Source: Deuterostichococcus epilithicus
Lineage: Eukaryota; Chlorophyta; Trebouxiophyceae; Prasiolales; Stichococcaceae
Length of the DNA: 64,000 nt
Direction: 5' to 3'
Assembly: GCA_033439295.1 (NCBI GenBank)
Contig: JAVTLE010000013.1
Coordinates: 1-64,000, forward strand
Part shown: positions 36,248 through 48,212 of the stretch, in pieces
How the letters are laid out: every line of letters starts with the position of its first letter
Position numbering within the stretch: position 1 is the stretch's first letter
The notes under the pieces: model-generated
Database searches by the model: none
What the model was told of the DNA's origin: nothing
What the model saw: the letters and a program-made list of their open reading frames with translations, nothing else
Position numbers and translations under genes: made by a program

Positions 36248-37160
36248 TAGGACAGCCGCATCCAACGACACGACCGTAAGCAGTGTCTGTTTTATGGCTG
36301 CACGAAAGTACTTTCGCCGCGGACACTGAACAACTCAATGTCGATGTCTGTTTGCAGGGGTCGTGGGATATCACCAGCCCGCTCCTTCCCGAGATTGTGT
36401 CACAACGCTGGTTCCATGCTGCAGCAGCCTACCTCGCAGGTTTCGAGTGGCCAGCGAGCTTGAAGGCATACTATGGTTCGTACCTGTGACGCTGCGGAAG
36501 TCGGATATGTGGGGAGTGCAGCTCTGTGAATGACAAAGGGCGTAGCTGGAGCCACTCAGACAAATGTCGGCTTGCTGTGCAAAAGCTCGTGTTGCTGACC
36601 GATCGTCAATTGGGCTTACAGCACTTGAAACATGGAAAAGTGCGATCAATGCATGAAAACACAGAGCTTACATCCGCTACAAAATGTTATCGGCAAAGCG
36701 GAATGATTCAGAAAAGCGCCTGCAGAACGACACTCGGCTCGAGGGCCGCATCAAAATACCTCCACACAAAGCTGCGTCCTTCAGATCGACCACAACTCGG
36801 AATCTGCTGGAGATGTGTACAACATGCCTAGAGAAAATGTGCACAAAACATACAACACCTGATAATGTGCTCGTCCAGCATTTCGCAACCGCACATGGTG
36901 TGCATCCTCATCGCCAATGAGCAGTCGCTCTGAGCATGAGTATGTTGTGCCGTCGCTGCCGTCTGATAATTACCCTACCGCAGCCTTCTCGCCGGCGCGT
37001 TGTTCACGCCACGGGCTTGTCTGCAACAGCTGCAGTGCATTGCCACCGCCAGCCCCGTGCTCCTTCTTCCCCGTAGATATGCACGACACATGCGGGCCTG
37101 ATCCGCAGCAGGGTCAGCGTCGAAAGGCGCCTGCCTGCTTCGTGTGACACACCGTTGCGC
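36248..37160. other. Convergent intergenic region, no gene seen
   Basis: 913 bp between the ends of the PAP2 gene and the ARM-repeat gene. Around 36500-36900 it is clearly less GC-rich than the genes, as expected for 3' UTR and spacer. Short ORFs here have no recognisable features. Confidence 0.5.
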
Positions 37161-40100
37161 CTAGCGCCGGCCCGATGCGGGCGCGGAGGGCGCCCAGATG
37201 TCGTAGAAAGCAGGCTCCAGCTTGGGCGGCAGCGGCGCGCAGCACTGCAGGGAGGACCGCCCCGCGTCCTTGGGCTTCTTGTCGAGACGTAGCAGCACAA
37301 ACCGAGCGGCGCGCTGGGTGCGGTCCGGCAGCCCCTCCAGCGTGATGCACTGCAGCAGACGCTCCTTGGTGGCCTGCAGGGGCGGTGCCCAAAGGCTCAG
37401 AACCGTTGGGCGACACGAGAACCCGCCGGGAGAGCGACGCTGCAGTCGCGACGTCGCCATGCGGCGGTGTGCAGGCGGCGACATGCCAGCGCCCTGCAGG
37501 GTCTTGCAGGGCCACAGCTGGCTGGTGGCATGGCCTGCTGACTGCAAGGGCGTGCGGTCAGTATTCCGAGTGATACGCGCATGGGCGGTACCGGCAGGCT
37601 GCGGAGCAGAATTTGTGGCCGCAGACGCAGGATCAGGTCGCACATGGAAGCTGCCCTTCTGGGCGGCCAGCTGCTCGCGTACGGTGACGCGCACATCGTC
37701 GTCCGCCACCAGGTTGTTGAGCAGCGCAATCGCTGCCGCCAACACCTATGAGCGCCAGCGGGCATGCAGGTTCAACGCATCGTGGCATTCAAGGCTGATA
37801 CGGGCGATAACTTGAGCTGCAAGGAACTGCCGGCAGGCTGAGCCGGACAAAGAGCACTGTGAGTCAGTGCCTGCAGCTGATGCACGACCATGTGGGTCCG
37901 CCAACGGAGAATTCAGGTGTGGCACGAGGTCTCGTCCTGGTCTGCGCAGCTCTCTCGACCACCTAGTCAGGAGTATGCAGATGCTGGGCGCACGGGGCGA
38001 ACCGCAGTCTCAGAGCCGCAGGAGCGAGCACACACCTCGATGCGGGGCGAAGACAGCAAGCTGGCGGCATTGTGCACGGCGCTGGGCGCCATGGCAATGG
38101 CGGCGCGCGGCGCAGACGCCGGCGGGTGGCTTGAGATCTTCGCCCGCAGCCGGGCCCGCATGCCCTGCATCAGCGTCATTAACGCTTCCGCTTCAAGAGG
38201 TGCAAGCACGTTCTTTGGGTAGATTGCAGGAACACACGACGTATGACGCAGAACCCATGCTCGCGTGGTAACGCTGGACGCCATCTTCAGGTGCTTTGCT
38301 GGCAGCAGGCTACAGGCACACGCGTCCCGCCTCTGTCATTCCAATGACATCTTGGCAGCTGCACACGGTCAGCTGCAGGTTGACTTGCCGCTCTCAGACT
38401 GCAGAGCCGCAGCGGTTTTCAATGGTAAAGTCTGCAACGACCACATGCGCACCTGGGGCCGGGCCTCGCCGAAATCCGAGCGGCACGCCGCCAGATTTCC
38501 GAGGCACGCCGCCGCCGCCGTCCGCAGCCACTCCTCTGCGGCCGGCCACGAGTCACGGGATGAGGTTTGCGGGTTGGTGCCACATGCCGCGGCGGGGTGC
38601 GCACCCCTGCGCTATGGGCCAAGGAGCTGGTCCTGAAATCCTGAACCCGACCCTGAATGCAGCTGCCGACCAGGTGCGGGATCAGAGGTGTGGTGGCTTG
38701 TGTGGGCGAATGCCAGGAGGAGCCAGGAATGGGGCCGCACCTTCATGCTTGAGCATGTCAGCCAGGTTGGCGATAGTGGCGTCAGATATGAGCATCGCGA
38801 CTCGCAGCTCCTCCACCTGCTCGTGGTACGGGCACGCTTGAGGTTCACTGCTGGGAGGCTGTAGCTGATTCGTTTCCAGCGCAACACACGATGCAGTGCG
38901 AGGTCAGGCGCCGGCGTCGCAGAGTGCTGCGGCGCTGCCCAGCCACCAAGCATGCGGCGCCTCGGACAGCTGAAGCAGCCAGATGCACGACTTTCTGCAA
39001 ATGAGCATGACACGCGCTGGAAGGCAGGCTTGCACGACAGGACCGGCAGAGCGCAGCACCTTGGGCACGCCCCCATGCGAAGCGACCGCCGACCCCATGA
39101 GCGCCGCGACCGGGGTGTCGTGCGTCACCGCGGCAGCCAGGCCCACCACCGCCAGCAGGCCGTGCGTGCCGGCGGCTGAAACGCCCAGGCGGGGGTCCTC
39201 CAGCAGCGAGGTCAGCGCTGCAGCGAGGGCCGCGCCGCGCGTCTGCAGCTGCGCGATGACAGTCGCGTCTGCCGCCGCGACGCCGCTGCGCGCCAGCCGC
39301 CACAGCGCCTGTAGCAGGATGGGGGGTCGCAGCCTGTCGGAACATGAGGCCATGCCGCACTGCCCATTTGCAGGCTGGACGCGTCCCTGTGCGCTGCGCC
39401 CAAGACCAGCGCTGCTTCTGGCACCCGCATGCCGCCACAGGGTACCAGTAGTCTCGAGGCAGCTGGCTGTCATGGCGCGCCCTGAGTGACATCAGAAGCG
39501 GTGTAGGCTGCAGGAGTGCGCAGAGAGCGCACCTCGGCGCAGCGGCAGCGTGCCATCAGGGAACCGGCTTCGAGGCCCTTGATGAGCACCTCCAGCACCT
39601 GCGGGATGTTGCCCGGCACCGACGACGCCAGGTTGGCCAGCGTGCTCATCGCCGCGTACACCTGCGCGCGACGGCGTCAGGCCGGGTCAGCAGTCACACT
39701 CACGAAGGCCCTTGGGAACTCGACAGACTGCGCAAGGAAGCGTGTATGGACGCAGGCTGGCATGGCAGCAGGGCGCTCAGGGCCTGGTCATGCCGCTAGG
39801 CTGGGCCGCCGCCGTCAGCGGCCATGCCGCCAGACACCCTCCCCGCCTCAGGGGCAGAGTCGCTGCTCCCCGCAACCTACAGAAAGGCCCATCCACCGCA
39901 GGGGGCGCGGGCCCGTGAGGGCCTGCTGTCTTTCCCAAAGAAGCCAGCAAGGCGCACCGAGGGGGGGTCGCGCTCGCCGAGCAGAGCCGCCATGGCGGGC
40001 ACAATGTCGCTGCCGCGCGCCTGCAGGCGGACGGCCAGCTCCTTGGGCAGCCGCGCCGTCAGCATGTGCGCCAGCGCCGCCGCCGCCCGCAGGTCGTCAG

Positions 40101-43100
40101 GACTGGACGTCAGCAGCATCGCAAGCCCCTGCGAGCGGGCGTGGGGGCATGTCTTGGGCCCAGCGAAACCACCTGCACAAGACCGCAAGCCTGCGCCGGC
40201 AATGCTGTGCCGGCAGTGCCAGCGTGTCGCTGTTGACGAGCCGCAGTCGTGTGATGCATGCGCCGCGGCACAGGGCGGCTGCTTGGAAAGCATGCATGCA
40301 GTGCTGCCTGGCTGAGCCCGAGCAGCTGCAGGCTGCCCCTGTTATGCTCGAGAACGTGGATGTCCCTCAAGATTCTGCTGCAGGACACAGTTGTGGGGCG
40401 CGGTGGAGCAGAGGGACGCTGCGCCACCCAGAGCTCGGGATGGTCACCCCGCCTTCCTCAGCTTCAAAAGCTGAAAATGCAGATCAGCCGGGTGCACCGG
40501 CAGCGGGCTGGGGCGGGAGGCGTAGGGCGACGGGCCGCTCGGTCGCCGCGACGTCTGCGAGGCGGCCGGCCTCGTGATGCTGGGCGATCTGCCCAGCGAG
40601 CGGCGGCTGAGCGCGCGTTCGAGGCCCTGCTGCGACGCCTCCAGCCGCTGCGCGGCGTTGGCCAGCGCCTCAAAGATGGCGGCCTTCGCGCCGGCGTCCG
40701 ACCAGCCCACAAACGCCAGCGCCAGCGCCGCCGCCTCGCTGCGCCAGCACTGGCAGGTTCGGTTCAAGTCGCCGCCTCGGCCTCAGCACCAGCACAGGCC
40801 AAGCAGAGGCGCGTCCCTTACAACACTGCAGCGCAGGTGCGGCCTGCGAGGCGCACAGCGGCAGGCAGGCGTCATGCGGATTCCGATGCCGCGTCCTGCA
40901 GCAGGCTGCTGCCCACTCGGCCGAGCGGCCAGCGCACGAGCAGGCCAGTGCAGCAGGAGCGTACCGGCAGCCGTCGTCAGGGCTGCGCAGCAGGTCTGCC
41001 AGGCTGGCGAGGGCGCCGCAGGCGCGGATCTGCTCACAGGCGTCGGGGTCCTGCGCCCCGAGCCGCATCAGCGTTGCCGCCGCGTGCGTGTGCATCTCTG
41101 GCGGCAGGCCCCTGCGCGGCAGCGCAGCAGCTCGCAGCTCTGTGCAACCACAGCTCCAGAGGACTTGGATACAAACAGCCAATGTGGCTCAGAAGATCGG
41201 ACCCCAAAACACAGCACGGTCTCACTCGTCCAGGTGGCAGGAGCAGCTCGGGAGGCCCGGGGCGTGCATCCTGATACTCGCTGGCGGTGGAAATGCTGCA
41301 GTCAACATGTGCCGCAACCTGCCCGCTGAGTGCTGCGCCAGGCCATCCCCATCGCAGCACCACTTGCTGCCACCTAGCAGTTTCAGAGACGAGGAGGCGC
41401 ACTTGTCGGCCAGCAGGCGCGCCAGCACGGGCACCGCGTCGCCATCCAGCATGGCAGCGCGGCACGAGGAGTCCGCGGCCAGCTCCCGCAGCACCCACGC
41501 CAGGTAGCTGCTGCTGCCCTGTGCGCAGCGGCACACCCCTGTCATGTCCAGCGGTCTGCACCGAGCATGGCATGGCACGGCAGAGTACTCACAGCAGCAC
41601 GTTTACCTACGGGACAGGAGTGGGCGACTCTGCGTGCTGTTGCTGAGGATCTTGAAGGGCCATTGCGCATTTCGCCGCCAGAATTCGGTTGCCAAGACAC
41701 GAGACACTGTGCCAGCCAGCTGAGCGAAGCGTACCCGCGTCTGGTCCAGCTGCATTTGGGGTCCACCCAGCACGATGAGAATGTCCTGCGCGCGCGCTAT
41801 CATGCTGGGTTCATCCGCCGGCAGGTCCGCTGGGTAGCTGCCCAGCGCCAGGGCCGGGCCGCCGTCGGTAGTGGCGCTGGTGAAGGATGCTCCCGGCGGC
41901 ACGGGCGCGCCGCGCGTCGGCTCTGCCATCGCCTCTGCCACCTGTGGACAGTGACCATCTCAGATGATCAAAGCGAATTTATGCGTGGCACAGAATGTGA
42001 TGCCCCAGAGGGTCAGCAGCTACAATGTGACCGCATTTCTACGATGCACACGTTCATGGTTCTCTCCCCTACGGCAGATTTGAGTGATACATGCAGCGTC
42101 CCCTTCCGAACAGATGCTGGGCCACCAGGCACCTGCCCTGAAACCTGAGCACAAGCAGCTATGGCACGCCAACGCCAGGGACCAGATGTAGAGAGGAGAG
42201 GACAGACGTGGGCGGCGGTGACGGCGCAGGGCACCGCGTAGTGACGCGAGCCGGAATTTGACCGCGGCGACACCGCCGTCGACACAGGCGCGGAGGCGCC
42301 CGCCGCCAGGCTGGGGTCGGTGCCGGCGGCGTCAGAGTCCTGAGTCTCCAGCGGCGCACCCTGAAGGGGGACCAGCGTCTGTTGACAACTGCAATAGTGC
42401 GCACCCCTCTGCGTCCTGACTCATAGGAAGCCCTACAAACACCCTCCGCGAAGCCAATCAGCCGTAGTAGTGACATCGCACAAGTGATGCCGCTGCTGGA
42501 ATGGAGAGCGGTAAAGGACAGTCACACTGGAAGCTGCACTGGAGTCTGCACTGCGCCATTGCCATGTGACAGTCGAGCACTAGGGGACCCGCGCCAGCAT
42601 GGTCCGGGATCCCGAGGTTGAGCAGCAAGGTCATGAACGGCAAGCAGCCTCGGCCAGAAGCAGCAGCCTGGACTTGTAGCAGGCATGAAGCTCGGGACCA
42701 CCCACCCGCAGCCTGTCAGTGGCCGACTGCGTGCCCGCCGCCGCCGCCGCCGCCGTTGCCGCCGCCGCAGCAGCTTCGGCTGCAATGCCAACAGCAATGC
42801 TCAGCAGCTGGGATCGCAAGTCATTGACTCTGGAGACTGCGGCAGCCAGCCTCCAGCCAGCCTCTGCCTGCCAGCGGGACAGCAGCAGCAGGAGGCCACG
42901 GTGGGCAGAGGCGGTGGTCCAACAGCCAGGATGGGCGGGAGGCAGCGGCTAGAGCGGCATGGTGGGCAGGAAGTGGAAGTGGGCGCACCCAGCTGGGCGT
43001 CAAAAGCCGCCTCTTCGTCCTCGTCGATGCCAGAGGAGGCGGGGGAGGCACCTTCGCCCGGCGAAGCCAGCGGGCTCAGCCGCCGCGCCAGCGGGCTGCC

Positions 43101-43304
43101 CGGCTGCGTCGGGATTGAGGCCTGCCGCGAGAACAGGCGGCGCGCGCGCTCGCGGGCCGCTTGCGCCTCGGCCGACTCGGCGCCGCCCTGCAGCCGGGGG
43201 TTCAGCCGGCGACTGTGAGTTTTGGAGCAGCAAGAGCAGAAGCAAAAGTCCGGCTAAGGAACCCATGCGTCGCGCTCGTAGTCCGCATGCAGCAGCTCGC
43301 ACAT
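37161..43304 (-). CDS. Armadillo-repeat region, probably the C-terminal half of a U-box-ARM protein
   Basis: Exon-sized blocks encode helical ARM/HEAT-type repeats: AVPVLARLLADKCASSSLK, HTHAAATLMRLGAQDP then EQIRACGALASLADLLRS, AAALAHMLTARLPKELAVRL, AMSTLANLASSVPGNIPQVL, VIAQLQTRGAALAAALTSLL, AVEELRVAMLISDATIANLA and AIALLNNLVADDDVRVTVRE. The stop is at 37161, after YDIWAPSAPASGRR. An acidic block (SGIDEDEEAAFDAQL) and an Ala-rich helix (VNDLRSQLLSIAVGIAAEA) precede the repeats and join in phase across visible introns. The most upstream Met I can support (43304, MCELLHADYERDAW) lies only 24 bases past the stop of the U-box frame on the same strand, so this is more likely the continuation of that gene. 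No specific orthologue is recognised. Confidence 0.65.
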
Positions 43305-43328
43305 GATGCGCAAACACACACCGCAATC

Positions 43329-43912
43329 CTAAGGCCCTACACCAACCAGAGTGGGGTTGGCCGATGGATCTTCTTTATAGACCCTTAAAGGGATAGGCAG
43401 ACACACTGCTTCCAACCAAGCAAGCGCACTCGCCTGAGTTGTTGCAGCAAGAGCTGGGCCTGCGCCAGCGGCGCTGGCCGCGACGGCGCCAGCAGTCGCC
43501 GCAGCGGCGACCACTGCTCCGGCCGCAGCTCCAGCTGCCGCCGCCGACAGCCTCCGCGCATGCTTGTCGTCAGCAGGCGGAGACTCGCGACTCGCCTGCA
43601 CAGGCGCTGCATTCTGGTCCTCGTACCGAGTCGAGGCATTCGACGGCGGTGGCTGCGGCGACTCCTGTGCTGCGCGACGCGTCAGCTTCGCCTGGGGTTC
43701 AGGCGCGGGCGCGGCGGCGGCCGCCGCAGCTGGCCCCCGGGGCACCACCGGCGGCTGCCAGTAGGGAGCAGCAGCGGCCTCGCGAGAGCTGCGCTCCTGG
43801 TCGGCGCGTGGGCTGCCAGGCGCAGCGGCGCGGGAGGCGCCGCCAACGACCGGCGGCCGCCAGTAGTCGAAGCTCGACGGGATGTCGCCCTCTGGCTCCG
43901 ACTCAGCGTCAG

Positions 43913-43956
<44 letters not shown>

Positions 43957-46900
43957 GGCAGCGGCGGCGGCGGCGAAAGCGGCAGCGACGGTTGCTGCGG
44001 CTGCGCCGCCGGCGCCTCGTCGGCTGAGGCCGCCTGGCTGGCCCAGCGGGATGCAAAGATGGACTCCTGCCGCCGCACCTGCGGCCGCTGCGGCTGCTCG
44101 GCGGGCGGCCCCGCCTCCGGATCCTGCTGCAACTCTGGCTGCCGCTCAGGCTCGATCGGGATTGGCTCAACCGGCAGCACCGCTGCCTGCTGTGCAGGTG
44201 CCTCTTGGGACGGTGCCTGCTCCGGAAGCGTGCCTGCAGCCGGAGCAACGCCCTGCCCCTGGCTGGCCCACCGGGCGGCAAACACTGACTGCTGCGATGC
44301 CGGCTGGAGCTCTGCCTGCTGCGGCTCTGGCGCTGGCGGCGCAGCGGCATGCTGCCCTGCATCCGGCACGCCATCTGGCTCATGGAAACCATGGTCGGGG
44401 GCGGGATCAGGCCTTGGCGGCGCAACCGATGGGGCCGGATCTGCGGCCCAGCGGGAGGCGAAAACGGATTGTGTGTGCAATGGCGATCGCTGTGGCGGGT
44501 GTTCGTATGGTGGTGCCTCAGCCGCCGCCTGCTGCTGCTGTTGCTGCTGTGCCGCCTGTTGCAGCGTCGCCGCTGGCAGCTCGTTGGGTGCCGCAGCCGC
44601 CGACTGACTGCTGGCGCTGCTTAGCAGGGACGCCGCAGCAACTGGTGCCGGCACTGGCAGTCCGGATGATGTGTAGTGGGCCACCGACATGTCTGCGGTC
44701 CGCGCTGCCTGGCCGTCAGCAGATCCGCCATTCTGGCCGCCGGCTGCGGTGCTGGACTTGTATCCGGAGGCGTCATAGTAGGGTGCCACAACGTGGGGGT
44801 GGAATACGGGGCCGGCCGCCGGCTGGTTGCGCATGGCATAGAAGGCGGCGTCAGGCGGCGCGTGCGATGCCGGCGGTATGCGGTGGCCTGCAGACAGAGA
44901 GCTGACGCCAGATGAGGGTTGACTGTTTGTGCAGGATCCATGTGTCATTGTACACGCCATGGATGACACGTGCGGGCAAGTGCTGGAAGAGGGAGAGGGA
45001 GAGGGAGGGCGCGGCACTCGAGATTCCGCTGTCCGCTGCAACTACAGCAGTAAAAAATGTCGGCTAAAAGGCATGTCTCGTCTCCCACCTGTGTAGGGGC
45101 TGTAGTCTAACTGCCGACGGCCGTACTGGTCGTAGACCGGGCCCGGGTGCTGATACGGCTGCGCGCCAGCATGCCATCCCGACGGCTGCCCGATGGCGTA
45201 GCCCCCGCCCGGGGGCACGGCGTGCAACCCCGCCGCTGCAGCCGCCGCCGCCTCCTGCTGCTTCTGCAGCGCGATGCGCTGGACCAGGGAAATTGGCTGC
45301 GGCGCTGGCTCCTGCATCTGCGGCAGCATCTCTGGCGGCGGCGGCTGCCAGTCCGGGAACCTGCACGAGGATTATGCAGCATTAGTGGCTGTAAGGTTCA
45401 GTGGAGAGTCGATGCCGCATGCAATGAATGTCAAGCACAGGCCTGGAGGGGTTGCAGAAAGGGGGCTGCTGGTGTGCACACACTCTGTGGGACAAGCATG
45501 CCAGCTTGCCTGGATTGGTTGCCCCATCGCTGCTGCGCAGCCGCCACAGTCGCCAGCGAGATCTCGTGGCTGGCCTGCCGCTGGGCGCTGGAGTAGCTGT
45601 ATGCGCTGGTTGACTGCTGCCACGACTCGGTGTGCTGCAGTGGGCCGTGGCCATACTGCCCATATGGCGGGGTCGGCAGCGCCGCGGGCGACTCGAGCGC
45701 CTGCTGGTACGGCGTCGTTGGTTGCCGCGGCGGCGCGGCTGCCGCCTGCTCGCTTCCTGCTGGTCCGCCAGCGACACCGGGTGTGGGCCCCGCTGCCGGG
45801 GTCGCACCGCCGCCGTTCTGACCCGCACTTGTGGGGGAGCCGCTGCCGTCACCGCCACCGGCATGGGGCACCTGCACGTGCAGGCCGGCGCTGGCGGCGA
45901 TGTCTTCCTGCGCCGCCTGCACATCAGCCGCAGCCGGCGTGTCCAGGCGCATGATGCGGAAGCTACCACCGCCAGGCGCCTGCGAGCCGCCAGGGTCTGG
46001 CGATACGAGCGGCGTCGCGGGCGGTGTTGGCCGGGAAGCTTGCCCGAGCATGTCCCCCCACGCGTTCGGTGCCGGCACCGCGGCGGCAGCCCCCTCGTCC
46101 CGGGCGACTGCGGCGGCAGAAGCCTGCCTGACGCTGACAGGGTCCACCGGAGGCGACGCCACTGGCGAGCTGACAGCTGTGAGACCGCCGCCGCCGCCCT
46201 GGCTGGCCCAGCGGTCTGCAAAGACCGACTTTACAGGTGGTGCAGCACGCGGCGCTGGCTGCTCGTCCGCCGCCTCGGCCTCGTCCATGACTTCTGCCGC
46301 CGCCGGCACTGCCGACTGCTTTGAGAACGACGCCACAGGCGGCAGCGGCGGCCGTGCGGCCTGGCCGGTCGCACCGCTGGTGAGGCCGCCGCCGTTGGCG
46401 TCGCCGCGGGTCGGCTGCGCCGTGCCCGTCGCGCGGCGATGGGACATGCTCAGGCGCACCACCCCCTCTGCGGCGCTGTCCGCCGCTGCTGCAGGTGCTG
46501 TGTCCGGCCGCGATGTGGCCTGCAAGCCGTCGCTGGCTTGCCGGATGAGCTCGCTGAGGCGCACCCGGGCGTCTGCTCCCTCTTGTGACGTGCGCGTGCC
46601 GGCGGCCTCTGGCTGCGGCGGCTGCTGCCCGCCCTGCGACGCTGCCTGCGTCTGGAGCGTGTCCTTTTTGGCCTTCAGCCACGCCAGCACCTGTTGCTTC
46701 ATCGGCTCATTGGACACCAGGCGGCTGCTGGTGAGGCGCTGCTTGGTCTCCGGGCATGTGTCCAGGCCCCTGCGCGGTTGCACCATTTAGCGGCCGTTCA
46801 ACATGTGCTTCGATGGTGCTCTGAAAAGCTGCATGCGCTGCGTGGGCTGTTTGAGGGCATGTACCAGCCGCAGCAGCAAGAATTGGCCACAGCTACACCG

Positions 46901-47459
46901 GGAGCCCAGCGCCAGGTGCACTGCCCGCGTCGCTTTGCTCTAGTCCGGCCGGTACCAGCAGGTGTAAGCACGCTGTCCTACACATTCTGTGGCGTGCATC
47001 ATAACGAGTCGGGGCTACCATCCCAGACGAATGTGTCGGCCTGAAGCAGCAGCAGGTGCAACAAGGCGGCGACTGCGGACGCGGAGGAGCTTGTCGGCAA
47101 AGGGACGCCAATCAAGCGCTGGTCAGCCCCTCGTGGCGCTGCGTCGACGGCTGCACACAAGGTCAGGGGTACCAGGCGACTCACCGTGAAAACCAGTCCT
47201 CGATGGCTCTGCGCTGGTAGCTCACGCCAGTTGCGACGAGAGTGACCTGCGAAGTGCACAGCTGTGCGTCACGGGCCTGCGGCCTGCAAGAGGTTCTCGT
47301 CGCAGCGATAGATAGGAGTGACCAAGTCATGTGCGGTGAGCGCAGGCGCCCTCGGGAGGAGCGGGAGCGCACCGGATCGGTCATGATGTCGTGCGACAGA
47401 GGACAGCTGAACGCGGGCGGCAGATCGCTCAGCGGGCCGCCTGGCGCCCCCCGGCCCAT
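43329..47459 (-). CDS. U-box E3 ubiquitin ligase with long disordered linker
   Basis: The start at 47459 (MGRGAPGGPLSDLPP) leads into a U-box split over three exons: FSCPLSHDIMTDP, then VTLVATGVSYQRRAIEDWFSR, then GLDTCPETKQRLTSSRL. U-box domains dock E2 enzymes and transfer ubiquitin. The rest is low-complexity: Ala/Pro/Gln-rich, with 14 consecutive Gln codons (CAG run at 43914-43955) and four copies of S-[V/I]-F-A-x-R-W-A. A block FPDWQPP...QPISLVQRIALQK (about 45240-45360) is shared with the neighbouring paralogue. The last open frame ends at 43329, but a GC-AG intron just before it (donor CAG|GCGAGT near 43433) would join it to the ARM exons downstream, giving the U-box-ARM layout of plant PUB ligases. 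Whether this is one gene or two is unresolved. Confidence 0.78.
44041..44472 (-). repeat. Repeated S-[VI]-F-A-x-R-W-A peptide motif (three of four copies)
   Basis: Three copies, at about 44446-44472 (QSVFASRWA), 44266-44291 (QSVFAARWA) and 44041-44066 (ESIFASRWA); a fourth lies upstream at 46206-46233 (KSVFADRWA). They are spaced through otherwise disordered sequence inside the U-box gene, which suggests a docking motif. Confidence 0.8.
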
Positions 47460-48212
47460 GTCGAGATCGGGGACCCCCGACCCTTTTGTCTACGCAGGCG
47501 CGGCAGCGAGCTCGGGGTGCAGAATGCGCTACAACTCGACAAGCAAAGATGGTTCTGTGCTCTGCCCGGCCGGCGGTGAAAAGCCTGACCTAGCCAGCGC
47601 TAGCTGGCCTGCGCGTCTCCAGCGGTGTAGTGCTGGCGCCGGCGTCACGAGCTATGTGCTGCTGTATCACGCGCGCATGTCCGCTGCGCGAAGCTGCCGT
47701 CCGTCCCACCGATGTGGCTGACTGGCTGTACGAGTGTTCCGACAGCTTCGCGGGTGAACATCACGGGACCTGTTGTGATTCGATTGGGCCGGCCAACGCA
47801 TAAGCAAGTACTGATGTAGTCACTAAGCCCTCACTACATTGTAGTGAGGGCTTATGTCAAGTGTGCAAGTCTTCTTGGAACGCCGTCTCGACCTGAGGGT
47901 ATCGAGTGCATCGCAACGGTCAAAGGTGGAAGCCACGCCATTGAAGTCGGAACACTGAGAGGCCTGGCCCGGTGAAGCTGCGCGGCCCAGTCTTCAGACC
48001 ATACACACCAGCGTGCCGCATTGAGTAGTCCTAGAAAGTAATGACACAGCTGCCATGATCTTCGTCCATCATGGCTGCCAGCACACATATTTGTCGCCAG
48101 CTTAACGTGCTGATGCCCCAACAAGAGACTGGCGCTTCGGCATCAGCCTGCGGCGTGCACAGTAGATTGAGACTGAATGTGTGCTTTCCGTGTCCGTTGC
48201 ATGACAAGCAGC
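47460..48212. other. Spacer between the two U-box genes
   Basis: 753 bp between the stop of the upstream paralogue and the start of the downstream one. It should hold the promoter of the latter. The only clear structure is the palindrome at 47824-47854; no gene is seen. Confidence 0.45.
47824..47854. repeat. 31-bp near-perfect palindrome
   Basis: Fifteen bases (TAAGCCCTCACTACA) are followed by one T and then their exact reverse complement. As RNA it would form a strong hairpin with a small loop. It lies about 360 bases past the stop of the upstream U-box gene. It could be a hairpin terminator-like element or the remnant of a small mobile element. Confidence 0.8.

Noticed and set aside
36283-36489. 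Small plus-strand ORF after the PAP2 gene
   Set aside because: No recognisable features, no splice join to the PAP2 frame and lower GC than the neighbouring exons.
43439-44905. 488-codon plus-strand ORF antisense to the U-box gene
   Set aside because: Composition-driven (Arg/Ala/Gln-rich) mirror of the low-complexity linker, with no motif; the minus frame carries the repeated F-A-x-R-W-A motif.
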